Below, in pieces: positions 9,001 through 15,965 of a stretch of 64,000 nt of DNA. The notes beneath the pieces are model-generated. The model saw nothing but the letters and a program-made list of their open reading frames with translations. It ran no database searches and was not told the DNA's origin. Both the position numbers and the translations under genes were made by a program. Source of the DNA: Cupriavidus pauculus (GTDB lineage: Bacteria > Pseudomonadota > Gammaproteobacteria > Burkholderiales > Burkholderiaceae); NCBI RefSeq assembly GCF_003854935.1, contig NZ_CP033970.1:62001-126000 (forward strand), in the 5' to 3' direction. The first letter of the stretch is position 1. Each line of letters begins with the position of its first letter.

Positions 9001-11321
9001 CGGAGCCGGCGCTGCTCGACGTGCTGCCAGCCCCGGCCGCGCTGCCCGTGCTGACGCTCGACATGGTCAGTGCCGATGTGACGCCGCTGGGCGAGGTCGC
9101 CGTCCATCCGGACCAGTTGGCCTACGTGATCTACACGTCGGGCTCCACGGGGCGGCCCAAGGGCGTGTGCGTGTCGCACGGGCCGCTGGCGATGCATGTG
9201 GCGGCGACCATCGAGCTTTACGAGATGACGCCCGCCTCGCGCGAGCTGCACTTCCTGTCGTTCGCGTTCGATGGCGCCCACGAGCGCTGGCTCTGCGCGC
9301 TGGCCTGCGGCGGCTCGCTGGTGCTGCGCGATGACACGCTCTGGACGCCCGAGCAGACCGCCGAGGCCATGGCTCGCCACGGCGTGACCAACGCCGGTTT
9401 TCCGCCGGCCTACCTGCGCCAGTTGGCCGAGCATTGCGAGCAACGCGGCGAGCATCCGCCGGTGGCGCTCTACTCGTTCGGCGGCGAGGCGATGCCACGT
9501 GGCGCCTTTGCGCAGGCGCGCCGGGCGCTGGGTGCCCGGACCTATATCAACGGCTACGGCCCGACCGAGACCGTGGTCACGCCGATGGTGTGGAAGGTCC
9601 GGGCCGACGCGGCCGACTTCACCGGTACGTATACGCCGATTGGCCGCCCCGTGGGCGACCGCCGCTGCTACCTGCTCGATGCCGAACTGAACCTCGTGCC
9701 GCCCGGCGTGGCCGGGGAGTTGTATATCGGCGGCGAAGGGCTGGCGCGCGGCTACCTGAACCGCGCGGCGATGACGGCCGAGCGCTTCGTGCCGGACCCG
9801 TTTGCCGAGGATGGCGCGCGGCTCTATCGCACCGGTGACCTTGCTCGCTGGCTGCCCGACGGGCAGCTTGAATACCTGGGTCGGATCGACCAGCAGCTCA
9901 AGATCCGCGGTTTCCGGATCGAGCCGGGCGAGATCGAGGCGCGGATTGTCGCGCAGGCTGGCGTCGCCCATGCGGCAGTGCTGGCTGTCGATGGCCCTTC
10001 CGGTGCGCGGCTGGCGGCCTATGTCGTCGCCGCCGACGGTGCGCGCATCGACGTCGAAGCAATCCGCGCCGCGCTGGCTGCCGAACTGCCCGACTACATG
10101 GTGCCGGCCGCGTTCGTCGTACTCGATGCTCTGCCGATGACGCCGAACGGCAAGCTCGACCGCCGCGCGCTGCCCGCGCCCGAGGCCGTGACGACCGACC
10201 AGTTCGTTGCGCCGCGCACCGAGGCCCAGCGCTGGCTGGCGCAGGTCTGGCAAGACGTGCTGGGCGTGGCGCGCGTGGGGCTGGACGACAACTTCTTCAC
10301 GCTGGGCGGCGATTCGCTGCTGAGCCTGAAGGTGATTTCGCGGGTGCGGGCCAACAAGACGCTTGGCATCGACCTGAAGCTGCGCGACCTGATGCGTACG
10401 CCCACCATCGGCCAGTTGCTGCCCGACGGGCAGGCCGAGGCACCGTCCGCGCCGACGGCGCTGCGCGTGCTGGTGCAGGGGCCGGCCGCCGGCGCGCTGC
10501 CGCCGGTGGCGGTGGTCCACGCGGCGCTCGGCACGCTGTTCGACTACGACGCCATCGCCGCCGCGCTGGGGCGCCACTGCACCGTCTACGGCTTCCAGTC
10601 GCGCGCGGTGGGCGATCCAGCGTGGCGCGACACGTCGCTGGCCGCACTGGCGGCCGACTACGTGCGCGAATGGCGCGCCGCGCAGCCGCAGGGGCCGTAT
10701 CGCCTGCTCGGCTGGTCGGTCGGCGCCACGCTGGCCACGTGGATGGCCCGCGAGCTCGAACAGCAGGGGCAGACAGTGGAATGGCTGGGCCTGGTGGACC
10801 CGTTCGTGCCCGAGGCCGCGCCAGCGGACGATACCCAGGCACCGGGCTGGCCCGCCGCGTTGCAGGCGTTCGCCGCGCGCCTGCTGCCCGGCAGTGCGCC
10901 GCTGGCGATCTCCACGCCGGCGGCCGCCGCGCCCGATGTGGCTGGCGTGGCCGCACTGCTGGTGCCACTGGTGGCGTCGACGCAGGGGGTGCCCGGCGCC
11001 GACGAACTGGCCCAGATGTTCGTCGCCGCGCATCGGCTTGGCGCGCTGGTATCGGCGGAGGCGGCCGTACCTGTCGTACAGGCGCCACGGTTTGTGTGGT
11101 GGCGCACGGGTCGTGACGATGCCATTGCACGGCTGGCGCAACGGGCTGGCGAGCCGGCCGGCCAGGCCGTGCTGGACGGCGTGGACCACCACGCCATCGT
11201 CCGGGATCCCCGGCTGCTGGCCGATCTTGCCCGCTGGCTCGATGCCCCCGCGCCGGCGCGTGGCACGACAGGGTCCGCCGCCGACGTAGCAGACCGCCGT
11301 GCCGCAACCCTCCCGACGTAG
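1..11321 (+). CDS. Siderophore non-ribosomal peptide synthetase, 3' part (C-A-T-E / C-A-T / C-A-T-TE)
   Basis: The reading frame is open from base 3, so the gene starts upstream of the window; about 3770 residues are visible. Residues here are numbered from the GTG at 15. The order is: the end of a condensation domain (HHIVSDG, 5-11); A1 (about 331-825, with TSGSTGRPKG, YGPTE and RTGD cores); carrier Ser873; an epimerase-type domain with HHVVVDG at 1050 and an ESHGR motif; C2 with HHLLLDG at 1512; A2; carrier Ser2367; C3 with HHLLVDG at 2581; A3 (about 2892-3390); carrier Ser3434; and a type I thioesterase with GWSVG (Ser3568). Hand alignment to the PheA pocket reads A2 as DVWHVSLIDK, a serine code. 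A1 and A3 share one pocket, about DGEGYFGVTK, which I cannot assign from memory. With an N-hydroxylase and an N-acyltransferase nearby, an acyl-N-hydroxy ornithine or lysine is the natural guess. This resembles cupriachelin/taiwachelin-type systems, but the product is inferred. Confidence 0.93.
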   Translation, partial: AHRLVLVMHHIVSDGRSMQLLIDELAAAYRAQRAGQALALPAQPIGYADYAAWQRNWLEAGERERQLAWWCDTLAGAPDVLALPTDRPRPAAAAYVADRCEIDLPDTLAARLRTRAQAQGGTLFMALLAGFHALLHRYTGSGDICVGVPVAGRNRIETERVVGLFVNTQIVRGRIDGRQPLSALLDGIRQAVLGAQAHQDLPFEQLVDALQPARSMSYHPLFQVVHNHRRGDRAARVSLPDLELESAPVGERSTALELTLDTREDSAGRIHASFLYARELFDAATVQRLARHYLRLLGQLADDPCVALGAVDLLDSSERDALLQIGHGIAPADDCLPVHAHIARHAAAQPEAIAVICGEQSLRYGDLLARADRLAATLRARGIGAEDRVGIALSRSPDIIVALLAVMRAGAAYVPFDPSYPKDRLAYLFDDSQIRLLVTEPALLDVLPAPAALPVLTLDMVSADVAPLGEVVVHPDQLAYVIYTSGSTGRPKGVCVSHGPLAMHVAVTIELYEMSPASRELHFLSFAFDGAHERWLCALACGGSLVLRDDTLWTPEQTAEAMARHGVTNAGFPPAYLRQLAEHCEQRGEHPPVALYSFGGEAMPRGAFAQARRALGAQTYINGYGPTETVVTPMVWKVRAEAADFTGTYAPIGRPVGDRRCYLLDAELNLVPPGVAGELYIGGEGLARGYLNRAAMTAERFVPDPFAEDGSRLYRTGDLARWLPDGQLEYLGRIDQQLKIRGFRIEPGEIEARIVAQAGVANAAVLAVDGPSGARLAAYVVAAEGVRIDVDAIRSTLAAELPDYMVPAAFVVLDALPMTPNGKLDRRALPAPTFDSAQAFVAPEGDAETALAAIWAAVLGVPRVGRADNFFELGGDSILSLQIVARARAAGWLLTPRQLFERQTLAELAAVAVPVGADVVDDHAAPRGAVPLLPIQADFFAQPMPRRDHWNQSVLLDCRDGLDTDALRRALDDIVAHHDALRLRFTPDGSGWQQVYADAEPCADLLWVRHADDEAGRLAHCEAAQRSLDIANGPLLRAVALETGGAWQLLLVIHHVVVDGVSWRVLVEDLLAAYRQRLQGDTPALPPRTASYQRWALALRDHAARRADELPHWQALAGLDATLPTVDANAPCTMAARAHVHLTLPADLTQALLQRAPAAYRTRVNDLLLTALARALSGWTQRAQVLIDLESHGRAAGVDDAIDLSRTVGWFTTVFPVALDASGDVGHAIRAVKEQLRAVPGEGIGYGLLRRFGTPAQQQALAAVPRPEVVFNYLGQVDATLAGDAPWQRAAGATGANQDAATPLSHPLAVSGQVQDGQLRLSLAYARGRYDASAIDTLAASLRVALEDVVNHCTSGAVGLTPSDFPLARLSQAGLDALALDPAATADLYPLSPMQAGMLFHSVFGEHGSAYTNQLRVDVTGVDPARFTAAWQAALARHDSLRCGFLHRAGQPLQWVARDVALPVRIEDWTGRDAAEIDAFAASERAMGFDLARPPLMRVALLRTGPDQHHLVWTVHHLLLDGWSTAQLLGEVLRHYAGEALPATAGRFGDYIGWLQSRDADASRAFWQQQLAPLDAPTRLLAALPAPESGQGQGEHHHQLDAAETAALASFARAQKVTLNTLVQAAWLLVLQRCTNQPCVAFGATVAGRPADLPAAQQMLGLFINTLPVVAAPQAAMTVGDWLREVQARNLAIREHEHTPLYDIQRWAGHGGQALFDSIVVFENYPVDAALRRTPGGLAFSGVRNLAETNYPLTLLFAQNQADPLHLTCRFDRALLAEDHARQLAASLFAVLRQMAADAARPLAGLGLLAPADARAALGQGAVAEPYPPSQPVHRLFEAHADAQPDAIALCLGDQSLTFGALNRRANALAHRLIARGVGPDVPVGVLAERSFEMVVALLAILKAGGAYVPFDPDYPADRLRYMIEDSGVALVLVQRPDAMPPLSHAITPLDLRAAAGHDDGDAGNPAPPLSPEHLAYIIYTSGSTGRPKGAANRHGALFNRLWWMQRQYRLDGADTVLQKTPFSFDVSVWEFFWPLMTGARLALAAPGDHRDPQRIAALIAQHRVTTLHFVPSMLQAFVADAAVADACGTLRHIVCSGEALPADLARRTLALLPHAGLHNLYGPTEAAIDVTHWTCRTDHGHVVPIGHPIANVSAHVLDAALQPVPDGVAGELYLGGAGLARGYLGRAALTAERFVADPHGSHGERLYRTGDLARRLAGGQIEYLGRLDHQVKIRGLRIELGEIEARLLAHDSVREAVVIAQTQDGPARLVAYVVPAAGATAQADTLRQWLAQALPDYMVPGAVVVLDRMPVTPNGKLDRRALPSPDFTGTAAYEAPQAGIEETLAGVWRDVLKVARVGRADNFFELGGDSILSLQIVARMRALGWHLTPKHLFEGQTLAVVAAAATMMAESAAAAPQAPRRRDALRSGDFPLARLSQPQLDSLGLDAARVQDIYPLSPMQAGMLYHSVARADAGHAYINQLRVDIDGLDPARFARAWQDTLACHDTLRTGFVPRGEQPLQWVAHDVALPIAEHDWSGRDDHAAALDALAADELARGFDLEQPPLMRLALVRTGAAPHHLVWTVHHLLVDGWSTSQLLGEVLQRYAGEPVSAPAGRFADYIGWLQTRDADAARTFWAGALEGFDTPTRLAETVQAPASGQGYGLLQQACSQPMTDRLAAFARAHKVTLNTVVQAAWLLLLQRYTGQRRVAFGATVAGRPADVPGAQQMLGLFINTLPVIATPRAEHDIGEWLRQLQAFNVAAREHGHTPLSDIQRWGGQAGQRLFDSILVFENFPLEDALASATRSGLRLETQGSTGLTEYEMDVEVSLRQTLRLSFTYMRRAFDAAQVERLGAQMMALLAGIDTAGTVGRWSLLTPDALGALKQIGHGIAPAGDCLPVHAHIARHAAAQPEAIAVISGEQSLRYGDLLARADRLAATLRARGIGAEDRVGIALSRSPDIIVALLAVMRAGAAYVPFDPSYPKDRLAYLFDDSQIRLLVTEPALLDVLPAPAALPVLTLDMVSADVTPLGEVAVHPDQLAYVIYTSGSTGRPKGVCVSHGPLAMHVAATIELYEMTPASRELHFLSFAFDGAHERWLCALACGGSLVLRDDTLWTPEQTAEAMARHGVTNAGFPPAYLRQLAEHCEQRGEHPPVALYSFGGEAMPRGAFAQARRALGARTYINGYGPTETVVTPMVWKVRADAADFTGTYTPIGRPVGDRRCYLLDAELNLVPPGVAGELYIGGEGLARGYLNRAAMTAERFVPDPFAEDGARLYRTGDLARWLPDGQLEYLGRIDQQLKIRGFRIEPGEIEARIVAQAGVAHAAVLAVDGPSGARLAAYVVAADGARIDVEAIRAALAAELPDYMVPAAFVVLDALPMTPNGKLDRRALPAPEAVTTDQFVAPRTEAQRWLAQVWQDVLGVARVGLDDNFFTLGGDSLLSLKVISRVRANKTLGIDLKLRDLMRTPTIGQLLPDGQAEAPSAPTALRVLVQGPAAGALPPVAVVHAALGTLFDYDAIAAALGRHCTVYGFQSRAVGDPAWRDTSLAALAADYVREWRAAQPQGPYRLLGWSVGATLATWMARELEQQGQTVEWLGLVDPFVPEAAPADDTQAPGWPAALQAFAARLLPGSAPLAISTPAAAAPDVAGVAALLVPLVASTQGVPGADELAQMFVAAHRLGALVSAEAAVPVVQAPRFVWWRTGRDDAIARLAQRAGEPAGQAVLDGVDHHAIVRDPRLLADLARWLDAPAPARGTTGSAADVADRRAATLPT
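971..2497 (+). repeat. Intragenic duplication, copy 1 (adenylation domain 1)
   Basis: This 1527-base stretch covers the end of the C-A linker and the whole A1 domain. It aligns without any gap to 8654-10180 (constant offset of 7683). Differences are scattered single substitutions with a few small clusters, for example around 1236-1265. Both copies begin with the same linker and end at the same point after the A10 core (PNGKLDRRALPAP). Confidence 0.9.
8654..10180 (+). repeat. Intragenic duplication, copy 2 (adenylation domain 3)
   Basis: Second copy of the A-domain block at 971-2497, collinear and without indels. The two encoded domains have the same specificity pocket, so modules 1 and 3 probably load the same monomer. 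Homology stops just before the carrier domain, and the T1 and T3 carriers are clearly different. The exchange therefore involved the A domain only, as expected for recombination or gene conversion. Confidence 0.9.
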
Positions 11322-11346
11322 GTATTCCGCAATCGCCTCGCAATAG

Positions 11347-11367
11347 AAATGCGAATGATTTGTATTT
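11347..11367 (+). promoter_or_regulatory. Fur-box-like palindrome upstream of the siderophore receptor
   Basis: A 21-base AT-rich element has the arms AAAT-n3-AAT and ATT-n3-ATTT around a central G, a perfect 7+7 inverted repeat with the ATGATT-type core expected of a Fur site. It lies between the NRPS stop and the receptor start, so the receptor could have its own iron-repressed promoter. No -10/-35 pair is convincing. Confidence 0.5.
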
Positions 11368-11411
11368 AGAATGTGCGCGCCATCAGAAAAACTGCAGAAA
11401 TCAGGAGAAAT

Positions 11412-13649
11412 ATGAAAAGGGGTAGAAGCGGTGGGTCGAGCCAGACCCAGGGGAGCCGTCAACCGTTCGCGCTGACCGCGCTGGCATTGGCCGTATCGGT
11501 GCAGGCCGCGTACGCGCAGACCAGCGCACCGGCCACGGGCAGCGAGACCACGCTGCCCACGGTCAGCGTACGCGCCGACACCGTGGCCGAGAACTACGGG
11601 CCGGCGGGCAAGAAGTCGACCTCGGGCACAAAGTCCGACGTGCCGATCGAGGACACGCCGCAGTCGATCAGCGTGATCACGGCGGACCAGATCCGCAGCC
11701 AGGGCTCGACCACGGTTGAGGAATCGCTGCGCTACAGCGCCGGCGTGCGCACGCAGCCGATCGTCGACACGCGGCGCGGCACGTTCTACATCCGCGGCTT
11801 CAACGCCGCGCAGAACGGCCAGTACCTGGACGGCCTGAAGCTGCCGTGGTCCGGCGGCTACGCCTACTGGGACATCGACCCGTACAGCCTGGAGCGCGTG
11901 GATATCGTGCGCGGGCCGTCGTCGGTGCTGTACGGCCAGACGTCGCCGGGCGGGCTGGTGAACCAGGTCAGCAAGCGTCCGCAGGCCGAGTCGTCCAACG
12001 AGATCAACCTGAGCTTCGGCAACTACAACCGCAAGGAAGTCTCGGGCGACTTCACCGGCGCGCTGGACCAGGACGGCAAGGTGCTCTACCGCGTGACCGC
12101 GCTGGCGCGCGACAGCGGCACCCAGACCGACCACGCCGACGACAACCGCTTCTTCATCGCGCCGCAGATCACGTGGCGCCCAACCGCCGATACGAACTTC
12201 ACGTTCTACACGCAGGTCCTGCACGACGACGCCGGCAACAGCGCCAACTTCCTGCCCGCGCTGGGCACCATCACGCCGCTGGCCAACGGGTCGAAGATCC
12301 CGACCAGCCTGTTCACCGGCGAGCCCGGCTTTGACCGCTTCAAGCGCGAGCAGTACGTGGCGGGCTACGAGTTCTCGCACCGCGTCAACGACACGCTGAC
12401 GCTGCGCCAGAACCTGCGCTACGCGCACCAGTACGCCAGCTACGAGAACATCGGCAGCAACAGCGGCCTGGTGGCGAACCCGCCGAACGGCCCGTACCTG
12501 CTGCGCCGCCTGGGCCTGCGTTCGAGCGAATCGTTCGACGTGTTCACGGTGGACAACCAGGCGCAGGTCAAGGTCAAGCACGGCATCTTCGACCACACGA
12601 TCCTGGCCGGCGTGGACTACTCGTGGTCGCACTTCGACCGGCTGCTGGGCCAGACCGCCGTGACGCCGGCCTCCGGCATCCCCACCGCCACCACCGAGCC
12701 GCCGCTGAACATCTTCAACCCGCAGTACGGCAACTTCGTGCGCACGGCCTACCAGACCGACAGCGACGTGCGCCGCAGCCAGATCGGCTTCTACCTGCAG
12801 GACATGCTGCGCGTGGCGGACCGCTTTGTCTTCCAGGCCGCCGGCCGCTACGACAAGGCGCGTGTCGATACCGATACCAAGACGCTGGCAACGGGCGCCG
12901 TGGCCAACACCGGCACCAACGACGGCAAATTCACCGGCCGGGCTGGCGTGCTGTGGGAGGGCCCATACGGGCTGTCGCCGTACTTCTCGTACTCGACGTC
13001 GTTCGAGCCCACCGGCGCCACCACGCTGTTCGGCGGCGGCACGCCCAAGCCCACCACCGGCAAGCAGTACGAGGCCGGCCTGAAGTTCCAGCCCGCCGGC
13101 AGCCGCAGCTTTGCGCAGTTGTCGCTGTTCAACCTGACGCAGGAAAACGTGCTGACCACGTCGCCGGTGTCGGGCCAGTTCTCGCAGATTGGCGAAGTAC
13201 GCTCGCGCGGCGTGGAGCTGGAAGGCACCTGGGCCGTCACGCCGAACCTGAACGTGCTGGCGTCGTACACGTACACCGACGCGGAAGTCACCGCGGCCGG
13301 CCCGAGCGCGCCGAACGCGGGCAAGACGCCGCAGTACATTCCGAAGCACATGGCGTCGCTGTGGGCCGACTACCGCCTGGGCAGCAACTTCGGCTTCCTG
13401 CAGGGCGTGTGGCTGGGCGGCGGCGTGCGCTACGTCAGCAAGACCTACGACCAGACCAACGTGACCGAGGTGCCCGCGTTCACGCTGTTCGACCTGGCCG
13501 CCAGCTACTCGTTTGCCAAGCACTACACGTTGCGCCTGAACATCAACAACCTGTTCGACAAGACGTACGTGGCGGCCTGCGACAGCGCGACCAACTGCTA
13601 CTACGGCCGCCGCCGCACCATCATCGGCACGGCCAGCTACCGCTGGTAA
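11412..13649 (+). CDS. TonB-dependent ferri-siderophore receptor (FhuA/FpvA-like, no STN domain)
   Basis: This is an outer-membrane receptor that would import the ferric form of the neighbouring NRPS product. The ATG at 11412 has an AGGAG four bases before it and gives 745 residues; an in-frame GTG at 11373 lacks such a site. A signal peptide ends at about AYA-QT (residue 36). The plug domain follows (DTPQSISVITADQIRSQ, then YIRGFN), and then a 22-strand type barrel ending in the aromatic C-terminus ASYRW. There is no N-terminal signalling (STN) domain, so it does not itself drive a FecIR-type cascade. It sits directly after the NRPS and before the PepSY gene in a likely iron-regulated unit. 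Confidence 0.93.
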   Translation: MKRGRSGGSSQTQGSRQPFALTALALAVSVQAAYAQTSAPATGSETTLPTVSVRADTVAENYGPAGKKSTSGTKSDVPIEDTPQSISVITADQIRSQGSTTVEESLRYSAGVRTQPIVDTRRGTFYIRGFNAAQNGQYLDGLKLPWSGGYAYWDIDPYSLERVDIVRGPSSVLYGQTSPGGLVNQVSKRPQAESSNEINLSFGNYNRKEVSGDFTGALDQDGKVLYRVTALARDSGTQTDHADDNRFFIAPQITWRPTADTNFTFYTQVLHDDAGNSANFLPALGTITPLANGSKIPTSLFTGEPGFDRFKREQYVAGYEFSHRVNDTLTLRQNLRYAHQYASYENIGSNSGLVANPPNGPYLLRRLGLRSSESFDVFTVDNQAQVKVKHGIFDHTILAGVDYSWSHFDRLLGQTAVTPASGIPTATTEPPLNIFNPQYGNFVRTAYQTDSDVRRSQIGFYLQDMLRVADRFVFQAAGRYDKARVDTDTKTLATGAVANTGTNDGKFTGRAGVLWEGPYGLSPYFSYSTSFEPTGATTLFGGGTPKPTTGKQYEAGLKFQPAGSRSFAQLSLFNLTQENVLTTSPVSGQFSQIGEVRSRGVELEGTWAVTPNLNVLASYTYTDAEVTAAGPSAPNAGKTPQYIPKHMASLWADYRLGSNFGFLQGVWLGGGVRYVSKTYDQTNVTEVPAFTLFDLAASYSFAKHYTLRLNINNLFDKTYVAACDSATNCYYGRRRTIIGTASYRW

Positions 13650-13724
13650 GCTGCGCGTCACCGGCCTGAACGGTCCCGCCTCCGGTACCTGCCGGCGGCG
13701 GGGCCGCGCCGCTCAGGAGCCCAC

Positions 13725-14885
13725 ATGAAAGCCCCCACCCTGCGCATCTGGTATGCCATCCACCGCTGGACCAGCCTGCTGTGCACGCTGAACCTGCTGG
13801 TGCTGTGCGTGACCGGGCTGCTGCTGATCTTCCACGAGGACATCGACGCCCTGCTGGGCCAGGAGCACCACGGCCTGGTGGCCGCCGAGCGCACCGTGGC
13901 CGTGCCGGCGCAGCGTCCGCCGCTGCAGTCGCTGGTCGATGCCGCACAGGCCGCGCATCCGGGCCAGGTGGCCAAGTCGATATCGTTTGCCGACGACGAT
14001 GCCGATGCCGTGGGCGTGCGCGTGGGCCCGCCCGGAGAGCCGAAGCTGCGCAACGGCACGACCACGCAGTTCGACGCGGCCACGGGCGCCACGCGCAAGC
14101 CGGGTCCGCCGGGCGAGACGTTCAGCGGCTTCATCCTGAAGCTACACCTGAACCTGTTCCTGGGGCTGCCCGGGCAGTTCTTCATCGGCTTCATCGGCGT
14201 GCTGTTCGTGCTGAGCCTGATCAGCGGGCTGGTGGTCTACGGGCCATTCATGCGCAAGCTGGCGTTCGGGCTGGTGCGGTTCGGCAAGCCGGTGCGGATC
14301 GTGCAGGCCGACCTGCACAACCTGTTCGGCATCGTCGTGATGGTCTGGGCGCTGGTGGTGGGGCTGACGGGCACCTTCCTGTCGTTCTCGCCGCTGATCA
14401 TCGGCGTGTGGCAGAAGACCGAGCTCCAGCACCTGATCGCCACGCTGCCCGGCCCCACGCCGGCCACGTTCGTGCCGGTGGACCGCGCGCTGGAGCAGGC
14501 GCACCGCGAAGTGCCGGGCAAGGACCCGGCCTTCGTGTTCTATCCCAATACCGAATTCTCGACCGGCCGCCACTACGGCGTGGTGCTGCGCGGCCATACC
14601 GAGCTGCAGAAGCGCGTCTATGCCATCGTGCTGGTCGATGCAGGGGACGGCAGCGTGGCCGCCGTGCGCGGCATGCCGTGGTACCTGCAGGTGCTGCTGC
14701 TGTCGGCGCCGTTCCACTTTGGCGACTATGCGGGCCGGCCGTTGCAGATCCTGTGGGCGCTGCTGACCGTCATCACGGCCGGCGCGACGGTCACCGGCTT
14801 CATCTTCTGGCTCAAGCGCCCGCGCCGCAGCCGCGAGGACGCGCGCGCGCCGCTGCCACCGCAGTTGTCGGGAGACCAGGCATGA
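13725..14885 (+). CDS. PepSY-associated transmembrane protein (PiuB/FoxB-like)
   Basis: This 386-residue inner-membrane protein starts at an ATG preceded by AGGAG. An N-terminal HRWTSLLCTLNLLVL helix is followed by a periplasmic PepSY region, helices near residues 145-170 and 200-225, and a last helix near 345. Members of this family occur beside siderophore receptors and are thought to help with reduction or release of iron at the periplasmic face; that role is family knowledge and not shown here. The stop overlaps the next start (ATGA), so it is translationally coupled to the small protein after it. Confidence 0.88.
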   Translation: MKAPTLRIWYAIHRWTSLLCTLNLLVLCVTGLLLIFHEDIDALLGQEHHGLVAAERTVAVPAQRPPLQSLVDAAQAAHPGQVAKSISFADDDADAVGVRVGPPGEPKLRNGTTTQFDAATGATRKPGPPGETFSGFILKLHLNLFLGLPGQFFIGFIGVLFVLSLISGLVVYGPFMRKLAFGLVRFGKPVRIVQADLHNLFGIVVMVWALVVGLTGTFLSFSPLIIGVWQKTELQHLIATLPGPTPATFVPVDRALEQAHREVPGKDPAFVFYPNTEFSTGRHYGVVLRGHTELQKRVYAIVLVDAGDGSVAAVRGMPWYLQVLLLSAPFHFGDYAGRPLQILWALLTVITAGATVTGFIFWLKRPRRSREDARAPLPPQLSGDQA

Positions 14886-15070
14886 AGCTGATGGACGATA
14901 CGTGGCCGATGCCGGGGCTGCTGGGCGCGCTGTCGCTGGCAGGGCTGGCCGCCGGCATCTTTGGCGATGGCGCGTGGGACGCGCTGTGCTGGGTCGGGCT
15001 TGGCGTGCCCGTGGCCGTCACGGCGTGGTGGCTGTGGCGCCAATGGCGCGCGCGGGACGTGCAGGACTGA
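14882..15070 (+). CDS. Small membrane protein (62 aa) coupled to the PepSY protein
   Basis: The start overlaps the PepSY stop in an ATGA junction. The 62 residues hold two hydrophobic helices (about 11-26 and 36-50), ending in a charged tail with WRQWRARD. I do not recognise the family. The overlap and the position in a siderophore operon support a membrane partner of the PepSY protein. Its last 53 bases overlap the 3' end of the convergent reductase gene. Confidence 0.7.
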   Translation: MKLMDDTWPMPGLLGALSLAGLAAGIFGDGAWDALCWVGLGVPVAVTAWWLWRQWRARDVQD

Positions 15071-15761
15071 CCGCCACGCGCGGACACGTGCCGCAGTGGC
15101 CTTCCGCCGGCAGCCGGTAGCTGAGGCAGCAGATGCGCCGCACCGGCGCCACGCCCGGCACACCGGGCTCCGCGCCGGGGCGGAACGCGCCATGCAACGG
15201 ATTGGCGAGGCCGTCGGCGGACACCGCGTGGCCGATCCACGCCAGCACTTCATCCCTTGCTCCGGCGGACAGCGCCGGATGGGCCGCCACCTGGCGCGCG
15301 ATGCCGGTTGCGGCGACGCCGCCGGTGCACCAGAGCAATCGCTCGGGCACCCTGGCAGCCGCGGCCAGCGCCGCGACGACCTTCGGCATTTCCACATGGA
15401 CCAGCGGTGACAGCAAGGCCGGCAACGGGGTACCGGCTGGCGCCTGCTCGCCATCGTCGGGCAGGTTCAGGCGGCCGAGATACCCGTTTGCCGCGAGCTG
15501 CAGCGACGCCCGGTCGAACGGCAGGCACCGCCGATACACGGCCGCCGCCACCAGCGCGCCCGGCAGCACAGCCTTCGTGTAGTCGCGGAACCACGCAGCC
15601 GCCAGCGGGCGGCGATCGGCGCAGCCCAGCGCCTGCGCGACGCGTGCCAGCGCCTCGGTGACCCACGGCTGCGGCACGGCGTCAGCCGGCCCCGCCAGGC
15701 ACAGACGGTCGGCGAAGGGGCGCAGCGGGCCGGGAAAATAAGGGGCCAGGAAGGGAAGCAT
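15018..15761 (-). CDS. FhuF-like siderophore-iron reductase
   Basis: This 247-residue cytoplasmic protein would reduce Fe(III)-hydroxamate to release the iron. The diagnostic part is near the C-terminus: a Cys-Cys pair, ten residues (LSYRLPAEGH), then C-G-T-C, which fits the CC-x10-C-x2-C [2Fe-2S] ligand pattern of the FhuF family. The start chosen is MLPFLAPYF; the ORF is open further upstream, but that sequence lacks family character. The visible Shine-Dalgarno is poor. About 20 residues follow the last Cys, and their codons lie antisense to the small membrane protein gene. It is divergent from the exporter gene. Confidence 0.87.
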   Translation of the reverse strand: MLPFLAPYFPGPLRPFADRLCLAGPADAVPQPWVTEALARVAQALGCADRRPLAAAWFRDYTKAVLPGALVAAAVYRRCLPFDRASLQLAANGYLGRLNLPDDGEQAPAGTPLPALLSPLVHVEMPKVVAALAAAARVPERLLWCTGGVAATGIARQVAAHPALSAGARDEVLAWIGHAVSADGLANPLHGAFRPGAEPGVPGVAPVRRICCLSYRLPAEGHCGTCPRVAVSPARPARAIGATATTP

Positions 15762-15814
15762 GGGTTGGGCTTGAGCGTGGCGGTGCTGGAGGCGCTGGCC
15801 TTTACTCCCGGCCC

Positions 15815-15834
15815 CTTTCCCGCGTGCGGGAGAG
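15815..15834. repeat. Imperfect palindrome, degenerate copy of the REP-like element at 34068
   Basis: A short hairpin has the arms CTTTCCCGC and GCGGGAGAG separated by GT. It lies in the divergent gap between the reductase and the exporter. The core matches the larger perfect palindrome at 34068-34093, so it is probably a dispersed intergenic repeat and not an operator specific to this promoter. Confidence 0.5.
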
Positions 15835-15965
15835 CGGAGGAAACATGGCGCACCGCTTTCCACAGCAGACGGATAGCCCGCCGCGAAATTTACCCCTGCC
15901 CGGGCCCTAACTTTCGGCCGTCGCCACCCGTCTTCCAGACAGTGTCGATCCGATCCCCTTCCCGC

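Noticed and set aside
8406-13661. 1751-codon open frame on the minus strand across the NRPS end and the receptor gene
   Set aside because: It spans two genes and their intergenic region on the opposite strand, shows no domain and has the His/Arg/Gln-rich composition of an antisense frame in very GC-rich, codon-biased DNA.
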